A stretch of DNA of 64,000 nt from Ruegeria atlantica (GCF_013032005.1 NZ_WQBE01000004.1:284837-348836); one strand, 5' to 3'. Positions 18,805 through 28,614 are shown, numbered from the stretch's first letter. Translations and numbers: made by a program. Notes: a model not told the origin generated them from the letters alone.

Positions 18805-20166
18805 ATGGATATCACGTTTCTTCTGAACGGAGAGACAGTGGAACTGGCGGATGTCAATCCGACAGCGACCCTGCTGGATTGGCTGCGCGAGGATCGGGGC
18901 CTGACCGGCACCAAGGAAGGCTGCAACGAAGGTGATTGCGGGGCTTGCACCGTCATGGTCACGGATGAAGGCGGCGCCAAGGCGCTGAATTCCTGCATCC
19001 TGTTTTTACCGCAACTGCACGGCAAAGCGGTTCGTACCGTCGAAGGTGCAAGTGGCCCAAATGGCGAAGCCCATCCGGTGCAGCAGGCCATGGTTGATCT
19101 GCATGGATCGCAATGCGGCTTTTGCACCCCCGGTTTCGTGATGTCGATGGTGGCCAGCCATTCGAGCGGCGCAAAGGAACATGACACGCAGTTGGCGGGG
19201 AACCTTTGTCGCTGCACCGGATACGCCCCGATCATTCGGGCAGCAAAAGCCGCCGAAGAACACCCCGTGCCCGTTTGGGTCAAGGACAAACCTGGTTCTA
19301 CATCTGCCACGATGCCCATGCTGCCGGGCTCCTCTGACGAATTGGCCGCGGTCTATGCCGAACACCCAGATGCCATTTTGGTCGCGGGCGCAACCGATGT
19401 AGGGCTGTGGGTCACCAAGCAATTGCGCGATCTTGATCCGGTGATCTTCCTGAATCGCTGTGACGATCTGAAAGACATTACAATAGCGGACGATGAAATT
19501 CGTTTTGGGGCCATGGTCGATATGAACCGCATGGGCGAGGCGCTGACCGATCTGCACCCCTCGTACGCCGAGATGATCCGCCGTTATGCCAGCGTTCAGG
19601 TGCGCCACGCGGCCACCGTCGGCGGCAACATCGCCAATGGCTCCCCAATCGGGGACAACCCGCCCGCGCTGATTGCCCTGAACGCCACCCTGCATCTGCG
19701 CAAGGGCAACGACCGCCGTTCGATACCGCTGGAGGAGTTCTTCATCGACTACGGCAAACAGGACCGCACCCCCGGCGAGTTTGTCGAGGCCGTCAGCTTC
19801 CCCCGTCAGGCGGATCGCCTGAAGGCTTATAAGATCAGCAAACGGTTCGATCAGGATATCTCGGCCGTGTGTGGCTGTTTCAACATCACCGTTTCAGATG
19901 GTGTCGTCGACCAGGCGCGCATCGCCTTTGGCGGCATGGCCGGCGTCCCAAAACGCGCCACTCAAGTCGAGGCCGCGTTGAACGGCAATCCATGGACACG
20001 TGAAACGGTTCATACTGCGATGCTGGCCTTTGACGATGACTTCACACCAATGACGGATATGCGCGCCTCGGCCACCTATCGGCTTGAGACGGCCAAGGCG
20101 CTGCTGGAAAGGTATTACCTTGAAGATCAGGGCCACGTGACCAACGTGCTGGAGGTGTCGGCATGA
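18805..20166 (+). CDS. xdhA: Xanthine dehydrogenase, small (FeS/FAD) subunit
   Basis: 453 residues. The N-terminal 2Fe-2S ferredoxin domain (CNEGDCGACTV near residue 39) and the second all-helical 2Fe-2S domain (GSQCGFCTPGF near 100, LCRCTGYAPI near 137) are followed by the FAD domain (AGATDVGLW, VRHAATVGGNIANGSPIGD). It passes electrons from the Mo subunit to NAD+. First gene of a purine operon: it overlaps xdhB by four bases and continues to xdhC and a BMP-type importer. Oxidises hypoxanthine/xanthine to urate together with XdhB. Confidence 0.95.
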   Translation: MDITFLLNGETVELADVNPTATLLDWLREDRGLTGTKEGCNEGDCGACTVMVTDEGGAKALNSCILFLPQLHGKAVRTVEGASGPNGEAHPVQQAMVDLHGSQCGFCTPGFVMSMVASHSSGAKEHDTQLAGNLCRCTGYAPIIRAAKAAEEHPVPVWVKDKPGSTSATMPMLPGSSDELAAVYAEHPDAILVAGATDVGLWVTKQLRDLDPVIFLNRCDDLKDITIADDEIRFGAMVDMNRMGEALTDLHPSYAEMIRRYASVQVRHAATVGGNIANGSPIGDNPPALIALNATLHLRKGNDRRSIPLEEFFIDYGKQDRTPGEFVEAVSFPRQADRLKAYKISKRFDQDISAVCGCFNITVSDGVVDQARIAFGGMAGVPKRATQVEAALNGNPWTRETVHTAMLAFDDDFTPMTDMRASATYRLETAKALLERYYLEDQGHVTNVLEVSA

Positions 20167-22577
20167 GCGTGACAAAACCCCTCCCCCACGACGCAGCACC
20201 GCTTCATGTGTCCGGCACCGCCCGCTACGTAGATGATATTCCGACGCCCAAGGGAACGCTGTATCTGGCGTTCGGTATGAGCCCGATTGCCAAGGGCAAG
20301 ATCACCGCGATGGATTTGTCCGCGGTCAAAGCAGCCGAAGGCGTCGAGATGGTCATGACGGCCGATGACCTGCCTTTTGCCAACGATGTCTCGCCCTCGA
20401 TCCATGATGAGCCGCTGCTGTCTGACGGCACCGTTCACTATATCGGCCAGCCCGTTTTTCTGGTGGTCGCCACCAGCCATCTGGCCGCCCGCAAGGCTGC
20501 ACGGCTGGGCAAGATCGACTATGACGAAGAAACCCCAATCCTGACGGTCGAAGAGGCGCTTGCTGCCAATAGCCGGTTCGAGGAAGGCCCGCGCATTTAT
20601 GCCAAGGGCGACGCGGATGCGGCTATCGCGGGCGCGACCCATGTGATCGACGGGGGCTTTGAGCTCGGCGGGCAGGAACATTTCTATCTGGAGGGTCAGG
20701 CCGCCCTGGCCGTGCCGAACGAAGGTGCGGATATGCTGGTGCATTCCTCGACCCAGCACCCGACCGAGATTCAGCACAAGGTTGCCGACGCTCTAGGAGT
20801 TCCAATGCACGCCGTCCGGGTCGAAACCCGCCGCATGGGCGGAGGGTTCGGCGGCAAGGAAAGCCAGGGCAACGCGCTGGCCGTGGCCTGTGCCATTGCC
20901 GCGCGTGTAACCGGCAAGGCCTGCAAGATGCGCTATGACCGCGACGATGACATGGTCATCACCGGCAAGCGCCATGCGTTCCGGATTTCGTATCGCGCAG
21001 GCTTTGATGAGCATGGCCATATTCAGGGCGTGTCCTTCCTGCAATACGCCATCTGCGGCTGGGCACAGGACCTGTCCCTGCCGGTCGCTGACCGTGCCAT
21101 GCTGCATTCGGACAATGCCTATCTGCTGCCTAATGCGCGGATTGAAAGCCACCGGCTGAAAACCAACACCCAATCCGCCACCGCCTACCGCGGATTTGGC
21201 GGCCCGCAGGGCATGATCGCGATTGAACGGGTCATGGACCACGCCGCTTATGAATTGGGTCTGGACCCGGTCGAGCTGCGCCGCCGGAACTATTACGACC
21301 CTGCCCATCCGCCAACCATGGAACCTGAACATCTGGCGAAGCGTCCGTTGGAACGCGTCGATCCGCATGAGGATCTGACAAGCCTTGGCGCTGTTGAGCA
21401 GGTTGAGACCGCTCCGCCCGTGCGCCCGGTGCCGGAAGGCGGCAATACAACGCCCTACGGCATGGAAGTCACCGATTTCGAACTGCATGGCATGACCGAA
21501 GCGCTGCTGAAATCCAGCGACTATGCCGCGCGCAAGACGGCGATCGCGGCGTGGAACGCCGAAAACAGCGTGATCAAGAAAGGCATCGCCTTCTCTCCGG
21601 TGAAATTCGGGATTTCCTTCACGCTGACCCACCTGAACCAGGCGGGTGCGCTGGTGCATGTGTATCAGGACGGTTCGGTCCACTTGAACCATGGCGGCAC
21701 AGAAATGGGCCAGGGCCTGTTCCAGAAAGTCGCGCAGGTTGCGGCCTCGCGCTTTGGCATTCCGCTCGAGTTGGTAAAGATCACCGCCACAGACACGGCC
21801 AAGGTGCCGAATACCTCTGCCACGGCCGCGTCTTCGGGCAGTGACCTGAACGGCATGGCGGTGAAGGCCGCGTGCGACACGATCCGCGATCGGATGGCCG
21901 ACTATCTGGCCGAACGGCATCAGGCTGATCCGTCCAGCGTTACCTTCACGGATGGCCACGTCTCGGTCGGCGAAGAACGCTATACCTTCGCCGAAGCCGC
22001 TGCATTGGCGTATCAAGGGCGCATCAGTCTGTCGGCAACCGGGTTCTACAAGACGCCTAAGATCGAATGGGACCGGATCAAGGGTCGGGGCCGCCCGTTT
22101 TACTACTTTGCTTATGGTGCTTCGATCACCGAGGTTGCCGTCGACACATTGACCGGAGAGAACCGCATTCTGCGCACCGACATCCTGCATGATGCGGGTG
22201 CATCGCTGAACCCGGCACTGGATATCGGGCAGGTAGAAGGTGGCTATGTGCAAGGCGCAGGCTGGCTGACGACCGAAGAACTGGTCTGGGACGACAAGGG
22301 CAACCTGCGCACGCATGCGCCGTCTACATACAAAATCCCCGCCTGTTCGGACCGACCCGACATTTTCAACGTCGCACTCTGGGACGGACAGAACCGCGAA
22401 GACACGATCTATCGCTCAAAAGCGGTGGGTGAGCCGCCCTTTATGTTGGGAATTTCCGCCTGGCTGGCACTGTCCAACGCGGTGGCGGCTTGTGGAGACA
22501 GCTATCCGGCACTGGATGCGCCTGCCACGGCCGAAGAAGTCTGGCGCGGCGTCCAAAGGGTGAAGGGAGGCATCTGA
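20163..22577 (+). CDS. xdhB: Xanthine dehydrogenase, molybdenum-binding subunit
   Basis: 804 residues. Mo-cofactor domains are visible: TRRMGGGFGGKESQG near residue 220, the QSATAYRGFGGPQG Arg/Phe substrate-pocket segment near 335, GGTEMGQGLFQKVAQ near 510, and the catalytic glutamate in KAVGEPPFMLG near residue 755. It hydroxylates purines at the Mo centre in the cytosol. Starts inside the xdhA end (ATGA-type overlap) and its TGA overlaps the xdhC ATG, so the three Xdh proteins are translationally coupled. Confidence 0.95.
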   Translation: MSVTKPLPHDAAPLHVSGTARYVDDIPTPKGTLYLAFGMSPIAKGKITAMDLSAVKAAEGVEMVMTADDLPFANDVSPSIHDEPLLSDGTVHYIGQPVFLVVATSHLAARKAARLGKIDYDEETPILTVEEALAANSRFEEGPRIYAKGDADAAIAGATHVIDGGFELGGQEHFYLEGQAALAVPNEGADMLVHSSTQHPTEIQHKVADALGVPMHAVRVETRRMGGGFGGKESQGNALAVACAIAARVTGKACKMRYDRDDDMVITGKRHAFRISYRAGFDEHGHIQGVSFLQYAICGWAQDLSLPVADRAMLHSDNAYLLPNARIESHRLKTNTQSATAYRGFGGPQGMIAIERVMDHAAYELGLDPVELRRRNYYDPAHPPTMEPEHLAKRPLERVDPHEDLTSLGAVEQVETAPPVRPVPEGGNTTPYGMEVTDFELHGMTEALLKSSDYAARKTAIAAWNAENSVIKKGIAFSPVKFGISFTLTHLNQAGALVHVYQDGSVHLNHGGTEMGQGLFQKVAQVAASRFGIPLELVKITATDTAKVPNTSATAASSGSDLNGMAVKAACDTIRDRMADYLAERHQADPSSVTFTDGHVSVGEERYTFAEAAALAYQGRISLSATGFYKTPKIEWDRIKGRGRPFYYFAYGASITEVAVDTLTGENRILRTDILHDAGASLNPALDIGQVEGGYVQGAGWLTTEELVWDDKGNLRTHAPSTYKIPACSDRPDIFNVALWDGQNREDTIYRSKAVGEPPFMLGISAWLALSNAVAACGDSYPALDAPATAEEVWRGVQRVKGGI

Positions 22578-23512
22578 TGGGATTCGACCTGGAGGCTTTG
22601 AGGGAGGCGGTCAAAACCCATGGGAAAGTAACTCGGGTGGTCATCGCGGCGATCAAAGGGTCGTCCCCACGCGAAGTTGGGGCCGCTATGCTGGTTTGGA
22701 AGGATGGGCAAAGCGGTACAATCGGGGGTGGCGTACTTGAATACGAAGCAGCCCAGGCCGCACGAACCCAAATCGTATCCTCGCGCCTGACGCATCATGC
22801 GCTTGGTCCAGACATGGGGCAGTGCTGCGGCGGCGCGGTCTCGTTGTTTAGCGAAGTCTTTGACGCCAACGCGGTGGACGCTCTGGACGATACGGTCATC
22901 GCAAGAACGGCAGCGGGAGGTGACATGCCCCTGTCCGTCAAACGCCTGCTGGCGGCTGCGCGCGGTCAGGGTATCGCGCCCGATCCGCAACTGATCGACG
23001 GCTGGATGGTTGAACCGGTACACAAACCGGCCCGCAATCTGTGGATCTGGGGTGCAGGTCATGTCGGCCGTGCACTTGTGGATGTGCTCGCACCACTGCC
23101 CGATCTGGCAATCACATGGGTCGACACTGCACCTGAGCGTTTTCCGAACACGGTTCCAAACGGAGTAACAGTGGTTCCGGTCGCAAAACCGGCCGAGTTG
23201 GTGCGCCACGCGCCGACCAATGCCGAACATCTTGTGCTGACTTATTCACACAATCTGGACCTGGAGCTGTGCAACCGGCTGCTTTCACACGATTTCCGCT
23301 TTGCGGGGCTGATCGGCTCGGCTACGAAATGGGCGCGATTCCGGTCCAGGCTGGCGGCGCTGGGGCATATACCCGAACGAATTAACCGGATCACCTGCCC
23401 AATCGGCGACCCCGGTTTGGGCAAACACCCGCAAATGATCGCCGTTGGCGTTGCAGCAGACCTGCTGCGTCCCGCCCGGCAGAACGAATTGAAGAAGGAC
23501 CTGAGCGCGTGA
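22577..23512 (+). CDS. xdhC: XdhC, molybdenum-cofactor insertion/sulfuration factor
   Basis: 311 residues from the ATG at 22577, which shares a base with the xdhB stop. XdhC/CoxI family features: AIKGSSPREVGAAMLVW near residue 25, GTIGGGVLEYEAAQ, MGQCCGGAVSLF, and a C-terminal Rossmann domain (LWIWGAGHVGRALVDVL). In Rhodobacter XdhC binds the Mo cofactor, promotes its sulfuration and delivers it to XdhB. Its last codons overlap the GTG start of the ABC ATPase gene, tying enzyme maturation and transport into one transcript. Confidence 0.92.
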   Translation: MGFDLEALREAVKTHGKVTRVVIAAIKGSSPREVGAAMLVWKDGQSGTIGGGVLEYEAAQAARTQIVSSRLTHHALGPDMGQCCGGAVSLFSEVFDANAVDALDDTVIARTAAGGDMPLSVKRLLAAARGQGIAPDPQLIDGWMVEPVHKPARNLWIWGAGHVGRALVDVLAPLPDLAITWVDTAPERFPNTVPNGVTVVPVAKPAELVRHAPTNAEHLVLTYSHNLDLELCNRLLSHDFRFAGLIGSATKWARFRSRLAALGHIPERINRITCPIGDPGLGKHPQMIAVGVAADLLRPARQNELKKDLSA

Positions 23513-25026
23513 CCACTCCACTGCTAAGCTTACAAGGTTTGACCAAGGCCTATCCAGGCGTCGTGGCCAATGATCAGGTGTCCTTTGACATCGGTGAGGG
23601 TGAAGTTCACGCCCTGCTGGGCGAAAACGGCGCGGGTAAATCCACGCTGGTGAAAATGATCTATGGGCTGGTGAAGCCCGACAGCGGAACAATGCTGCTG
23701 CGCGGTCAGGCGTTTGCGCCACCGGAACCCCGCGCCGCACGAGCCGACGGGATCGCGATGGTGTTCCAGCACTTCTCGCTGTTTGACGCGCTGAACGTGG
23801 CCGAAAATATCGCGCTGGGGATGGAGAACCCGCCGCCGATGGGCGATCTGGCCTCGCGTATCCGCGAAGTGTCGGAAACCTATGGCCTGCCGCTGGACCC
23901 GTTCCGCACCGTTGGCGATCTATCCGCGGGCGAGCGTCAGCGGGTCGAGATCATCCGCTGCCTGTTGCAGGACCCCAAGCTGCTGATCATGGACGAGCCG
24001 ACCTCGGTTCTGACCCCGCAAGAGGTTGAGATCCTGTTCGAAACACTGAACAAATTGCGGTCCGAGGGCACCTCGATCCTGTATATCTCTCACAAGCTGG
24101 AAGAAATTCGCACGCTTTGCGACCACGCCACCATTTTGCGTCTGGGCAAGAACGTAGGTGAGTGTGTGCCCTCTGAAACCTCGGCGCGGGACATGGCCGA
24201 GATGATGGTCGGCTCGACCTTGCAGACACCGGAACGCTCGGGGCGTGAATTTGGCGAGGTAGCGCTGGATGTAAGCGGGCTGTCGGTTCCGTCGCCCTCG
24301 GAATTTGGCACGGCTTTGAAGAACGTTCACATGACAGTCCGTAAGGGCGAGGTTCTGGGGGTCGGCGGTGTGGCTGGCAACGGTCAGGATGAACTGCTGG
24401 GCGTCCTGTCCGGTGAAATCCAGACAACAGCAGATGCCATCAAGTTTAACGGCCAGCCGATCGGCAAGCTGGGGCCGACGGCCCGACGCAAGCTGGGCGT
24501 GCTGACCGCGCCCGAAGAACGGCTGGGCCATGCAGCGGCCCCGGACATGAGCCTGACCGAAAACGCTTTGCTGACCGGTTCGGTGCGCGAAGGTTTGGAA
24601 AGCAACGGCTTTCTGAAGTGGTCAGAAACCAAAAGTTTCGCCGAGAAAATCATCAGCGCCTTCGACGTCCGCACGCCGGGCCCCGAAAATGCGGCGCGGT
24701 CATTATCAGGCGGCAACCTGCAGAAATTCGTGATCGGACGCGAGGTGTTGCAGAACCCTGACGTTCTGGTGGTGAACCAGCCCACCTGGGGCGTGGACGC
24801 GGCGGCTGCAGCCTCGATCCGGCAGTCCATTCTGGACCTGGCGGCCAAAGGAACCGCAGTCATCTGCATTAGCCAAGATCTAGATGAATTAATGGAAATC
24901 TCGGACAGCTTTGCCGCCCTCAACGAAGGGCGTCTGAGCGCGCCGCGCCCAACCACCGGCCTGACCGTGGATGAGATTGGCCTGATGATGGGCGGCGCAC
25001 ATGGCATGGAGGTGGCCCATGTCTAA
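23509..25026 (+). CDS. ABC importer ATPase (BMP/purine-nucleoside type), fused double domain
   Basis: 505 residues with two ATPase domains. The first has an intact Walker A (GENGAGKSTLVKMIYG near residue 39), signature LSAGERQRVE and Walker B LLIMDEPTSVL. The second is degenerate, as usual for RbsA/YufO-like proteins: AGNGQDELLG in place of Walker A, signature LSGGNLQKFVIGRE, and VVNQPTWGVD in place of a Walker B Asp-Glu. GTG start inside xdhC. It powers the importer encoded by the next genes; the context (xdhABC) points to purine bases or nucleosides as cargo. Confidence 0.92.
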   Translation: MTTPLLSLQGLTKAYPGVVANDQVSFDIGEGEVHALLGENGAGKSTLVKMIYGLVKPDSGTMLLRGQAFAPPEPRAARADGIAMVFQHFSLFDALNVAENIALGMENPPPMGDLASRIREVSETYGLPLDPFRTVGDLSAGERQRVEIIRCLLQDPKLLIMDEPTSVLTPQEVEILFETLNKLRSEGTSILYISHKLEEIRTLCDHATILRLGKNVGECVPSETSARDMAEMMVGSTLQTPERSGREFGEVALDVSGLSVPSPSEFGTALKNVHMTVRKGEVLGVGGVAGNGQDELLGVLSGEIQTTADAIKFNGQPIGKLGPTARRKLGVLTAPEERLGHAAAPDMSLTENALLTGSVREGLESNGFLKWSETKSFAEKIISAFDVRTPGPENAARSLSGGNLQKFVIGREVLQNPDVLVVNQPTWGVDAAAAASIRQSILDLAAKGTAVICISQDLDELMEISDSFAALNEGRLSAPRPTTGLTVDEIGLMMGGAHGMEVAHV

Positions 25027-25062
25027 TCCATTACAAAAGAATGAAATCAGGGGGATGAGCGG

Positions 25063-26148
25063 ATGATTGTGTTGGAGAAACGGCCGCAGCCGTCCAAGGC
25101 GTGGTCTTATGCCACCCCGCTGGTGGCGGTGTTGGCAACGATGGTGTTTGGCGGCATTCTGTTCGCCATTCTGGGTAAGAACCCGATCGAAGCAATCGGC
25201 ACTATTTTCTGGGAACCTCTGTTCGGAGAATTCGCCTTTTATTACCGTCCGCAATTGCTGGTGAAAGGGGCACCTCTGGTGCTGATCGCCATTGGCCTAT
25301 CGCTGGGTTTCCGCGCCGGTATCTGGAATATCGGGGCCGAGGGTCAATACATCATGGGTGCCATCTTTGGGGCCGGTGCGGGCTTGGCCTTCTATCCGCT
25401 AGAGGCGTTTTACGTCTTTCCGATCATGGTGATCGCTGGCGCGCTTGGCGGTTGGTTGTGGGCATCCATTCCGGCCTTTCTAAAGGTCCGCTTCGGCACC
25501 AATGAAATACTTGTTTCGCTGATGCTGGTGTACGTGGCCGAACAGATGCTGGCCTCGGTCTCGCTGGGCCTGCTGAAAAACCCTGAAGGCTTCGGCTTTC
25601 CCGGCTCGCGTAACCTGCAATCCTATGAAAGCGCACATAATGCGGAACTGATCGCGGGGTCCGGGATGCACTGGGGTGTCGTGACCGCGCTGATCGCGGT
25701 GATCTTTGCCTATGTCCTGCTGAACCGACACATGTTGGGCTTCCACATCCGGCTGACCGGAGAAGCCCCTCGCGCGGCAAAGTTTGCAGGCGTGAACCCG
25801 GCACGTCTGATCCTGTTCTGTCTGGGTCTGTCCGGTGCGCTGGCAGGGCTTGCTGGGATGTTCGAAGTGTCCGGCCCATCGGGTGTGGTCAGCATCGACT
25901 TTAACGTCGGCTATGGCTTTACCGCGATCATCGTGGCCTTTCTGGGCCGCCTGCATCCGGTGGGTATCCTGCTGGCCGGTGGCCTGATGGCGCTGACTTA
26001 TATCGGCGGTGAAATCGCGCAGTCTCAGCTGGGCCTGCCCGCCGCTGCCATTCAAGTGTTCCAGGGAATGCTTCTGTTCTTCCTGCTGGCTTTCGACCTT
26101 TTGACCAACTACCGCATCCGTGCGGCCCATAGCGAGGTAGCGTTATGA
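25063..26148 (+). CDS. ABC importer permease (BMP/nucleoside type), subunit 1
   Basis: 361 residues, about ten hydrophobic segments. Family marks: KGAPLVLIAIGLSLGFRAGIWNIGAEGQ near residue 68, the GTNEILVSLML coupling region and GEAPRAAKFAGVNPARLI. It forms half of the inner-membrane channel for the substrate delivered by the BMP protein. Its stop overlaps the start of a small membrane-protein gene (ATGA). Confidence 0.92.
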   Translation: MIVLEKRPQPSKAWSYATPLVAVLATMVFGGILFAILGKNPIEAIGTIFWEPLFGEFAFYYRPQLLVKGAPLVLIAIGLSLGFRAGIWNIGAEGQYIMGAIFGAGAGLAFYPLEAFYVFPIMVIAGALGGWLWASIPAFLKVRFGTNEILVSLMLVYVAEQMLASVSLGLLKNPEGFGFPGSRNLQSYESAHNAELIAGSGMHWGVVTALIAVIFAYVLLNRHMLGFHIRLTGEAPRAAKFAGVNPARLILFCLGLSGALAGLAGMFEVSGPSGVVSIDFNVGYGFTAIIVAFLGRLHPVGILLAGGLMALTYIGGEIAQSQLGLPAAAIQVFQGMLLFFLLAFDLLTNYRIRAAHSEVAL

Positions 26149-26456
26149 ATGCCTTAGTCAGCGCCATTCAAACAGATCGCCGCGCGATGATTATTCACGT
26201 AGGTCTCGGACTGCTCTTTCCAATATTCATGGGATGCGTCCTGCTTTTAACCGATATGGCAACGAACAGTTTCGACACGGCTCGGGTAGTCGCCGGATTG
26301 CTGATTGTCGTCCTGTTTCACCCCATGAACAAACTCGCAGAGCGCCTAAGCGGTCCTTGGCCCGAACGGTTTGGTTTCTTAACCCGGCTTGCCCCGATGT
26401 TTGTGTGTCTTGCGGCAAGCGCTGCGTCTGTTTTCCTCTTTCTGGTCAAGGAGTGA
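26145..26456 (+). CDS. Small membrane protein embedded between the two permease genes
   Basis: 103 residues, not recognised. Three hydrophobic segments are visible (about residues 16-35, 46-60 and 84-100), separated by short charged loops; MNKLAERLSGPWPERFGFLTR is the longest polar part. It begins with an ATGA overlap to permease 1, and permease 2 starts four bases after its stop, so it is made within the importer operon. It could be an accessory or regulatory subunit of the transporter. That is inference from position; no family supports it. Confidence 0.7.
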   Translation: MNALVSAIQTDRRAMIIHVGLGLLFPIFMGCVLLLTDMATNSFDTARVVAGLLIVVLFHPMNKLAERLSGPWPERFGFLTRLAPMFVCLAASAASVFLFLVKE

Positions 26457-26459
26457 CCC

Positions 26460-27380
26460 ATGGACCTTGGCGAAATTAATCCCGTACTTCTGATCGCGTC
26501 ACTAATGGTGGCTGCAACCCCGCTGCTGCTGGCTGCAATCGGAGAGCTGGTGGTCGAGAAAGCAGGCGTCCTGAACCTTGGCGTCGAGGGTATGATGATC
26601 GTGGGTGCAATCAGCGGATTTGCGATCTCGGTCGAAACCGGCTCACCCTGGCTGGGGTTCATTGCGGCGGCCATCGGCGGCGCCGTACTGTCGCTACTGT
26701 TTGTGCTGCTGACACAGTTCGCGCTAGCCAATCAGGTTGCAAGTGGTTTGGCCCTAACCCTGTTTGGCCTGGGTTTCAGCGCCCTTCTGGGCCAAAGCTA
26801 TGTAGGTATCAAGCCGCCCAGCATGGGTGACATCCACATCCCGGTGATCAGCGATATCCCGGTGATCGGCCCGATCCTGTTCCAGCATGACCCGATCCTG
26901 TATGTCGGTATCGCACTAACAGCCGCCGTGTGGGCCGTTCTGAAATACACTCGCGTCGGTTTGATCCTGCGCGCGGTGGGTGAAAACCACGATGCGGCTC
27001 ACGCCTTGGGTTACAAGGTTATCAAGATCCGCATCATGGCGATCCTGTTCGGTGGCGCATGCGCGGGCCTCGGCGGAGCCTATATCAGCCTGATCCGCGT
27101 CCCGCAGTGGACCGAGGGCATGACGGCCGGTGTCGGCTGGATCGCCCTGGCGCTGGTGGTCTTCGCCAGCTGGAAGCCATGGCGCGCCTTGCTGGGAGCC
27201 TATTTGTTCGGCGGAATCACGGTGTTGCAGCTTAATTTGCAGGCGGCGGGCGTTGCCATTCCAGTCGAGTATCTGGCAATGTCGCCCTATATCATCACGA
27301 TCCTTGTGCTTGTGATCCTTTCGGCCGACAAGAGCAGCGCACCTGCCTCACTAGGCCGGATCTTCCATGCCTCACACTAG
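26460..27380 (+). CDS. ABC importer permease (BMP/nucleoside type), subunit 2
   Basis: 306 residues with about eight to nine hydrophobic segments. Characteristic stretches are AATPLLLAAIGELVVEKAGVLNLGVEGMM near residue 18, ANQVASGLALTLFGLGFSALLG, and RAVGENHDAAHALGYKV near 175. Pairs with permease 1. An AAGGAG sequence in the end of the small membrane-protein gene provides the ribosome-binding site. Confidence 0.92.
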   Translation: MDLGEINPVLLIASLMVAATPLLLAAIGELVVEKAGVLNLGVEGMMIVGAISGFAISVETGSPWLGFIAAAIGGAVLSLLFVLLTQFALANQVASGLALTLFGLGFSALLGQSYVGIKPPSMGDIHIPVISDIPVIGPILFQHDPILYVGIALTAAVWAVLKYTRVGLILRAVGENHDAAHALGYKVIKIRIMAILFGGACAGLGGAYISLIRVPQWTEGMTAGVGWIALALVVFASWKPWRALLGAYLFGGITVLQLNLQAAGVAIPVEYLAMSPYIITILVLVILSADKSSAPASLGRIFHASH

Positions 27381-27411
27381 GGGCCAATTAAACCAACTTG
27401 GGGAGTAACAC

Positions 27412-28485
27412 ATGAAATTCACATCACTTTTGGCAAGCGCCGCCATGGCGCTGGGTCTGGCGACAAGCGCCATGGCCGAAGACAAAACCAAAGTCGGTTT
27501 CGTCTATGTCGGCCCCGTCGGCGACGGCGGCTGGACCTATGAACACGACAAGGGCCGTCTGGCGGTCGAAGAGCATTTCGGTGACAAGGTTGAAACCGTG
27601 TTCGTTGAATCGGTGCCCGAAGGCCCGGACGCTGAACGTGTGATGACTCAGATGGCGCTGGAAGGGGCTGACCTGATCTTTACCACTTCGTTCGGCTATA
27701 TGGACCCGACCATCAACGTGGCCAAGAAATTCCCGAACGTGAAGTTCGAGCATGCGACTGGCTACAAGACCGCCGACAACGTCTCGGTCTATTCTGCTCG
27801 CTTTTATGAAGGTCGTGCCGTTCAGGGCCACATCGCCGGTAAAATGACCGAGTCGAACATCGTCGGCTATATTGGTTCCTACCCGATCCCCGAAGTGATC
27901 CGCGGCATCAACTCGGCCTATATTCACGCCAAGAAGGTGAACCCGGATGTCGAGTTCAAGATTGTCTGGGCTTACACTTGGTTCGATCCCGCAAAAGAAG
28001 CGGACGCCGCCACCGTTCTGATCGAACAGGGCGCCGACGTGATCCTGCAGCACACTGACTCGACCGCGCCGCAGGCGGCCGCGCAAGAGGCAGGCAACGT
28101 AATCACTTTCGGGCAGGCCTCGGACATGAGCGAATACGCCCCCAAGCCGCGCGTATCCTCGATCATCGACAACTGGGCGCCATACTACATCGCGCGCACT
28201 CAGGCTGTTATGGATGGGTCGTGGGAAACCGTGAACACCTGGGACGGCATCAAAGAAGGCATGGTTGAGATTGGCGAAATCTCGGACGCGGTTCCTGCCG
28301 AAGTGAAAGAAGAAGCGCTGGCGATGAAGGCCGCCATGGCCGCAGGTGAATACCACCCCTTCACGGGTCCGCTGAAAAAGCAGGACGGCAGCGACTGGCT
28401 GGCCGAAGGCGAAACCGCCGATGACGGTACACTGGCAGGGATGAACTTCTACGTCGAAGGGCTGGAAGGCGACATTCCGCAGTAA
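27412..28485 (+). CDS. BMP-family periplasmic substrate-binding protein
   Basis: 357 residues. A signal peptide (residues 1-22, cut after AMA) has no lipobox cysteine, so the protein should be freely periplasmic. Bmp/Med fold marks: KVGFVYVGPVGDGGWTYEHD, MTQMALEGADLIFTTSFGYMD, HTDSTAPQAAAQEAG and GQASDMSEYAPKPRV. Members bind nucleosides or nucleobases. Last gene of the xdhABC-ABC operon, followed by a strong terminator. Substrate assignment to purines is from context. Confidence 0.92.
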   Translation: MKFTSLLASAAMALGLATSAMAEDKTKVGFVYVGPVGDGGWTYEHDKGRLAVEEHFGDKVETVFVESVPEGPDAERVMTQMALEGADLIFTTSFGYMDPTINVAKKFPNVKFEHATGYKTADNVSVYSARFYEGRAVQGHIAGKMTESNIVGYIGSYPIPEVIRGINSAYIHAKKVNPDVEFKIVWAYTWFDPAKEADAATVLIEQGADVILQHTDSTAPQAAAQEAGNVITFGQASDMSEYAPKPRVSSIIDNWAPYYIARTQAVMDGSWETVNTWDGIKEGMVEIGEISDAVPAEVKEEALAMKAAMAAGEYHPFTGPLKKQDGSDWLAEGETADDGTLAGMNFYVEGLEGDIPQ

Positions 28486-28505
28486 ACCTAACAACACTCA
28501 CACCG

Positions 28506-28536
28506 AAGGGCTGGCCATTTGGCTGGCCCTTTTTTG
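28506..28536 (+). terminator. Rho-independent terminator of the xdh/BMP operon
   Basis: Eleven-base stem AAGGGCTGGCC / GGCTGGCCCTT, fully paired if two G-T wobbles are allowed, with loop ATTT and a six-T tail. It begins 21 bases after the BMP gene stop. Confidence 0.9.
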
Positions 28537-28614
28537 TTGGAGTGCGCCTTGACGAACGGGTCGGCACCAGACCTGATGGGGCCGGTGATCCATCAACGGT
28601 GGGACGAAAAACCG

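Noticed and set aside
20793..22316. 507-codon frame opposite xdhB
   Set aside because: Lies entirely inside the well-conserved xdhB coding region; a GC-bias artefact.
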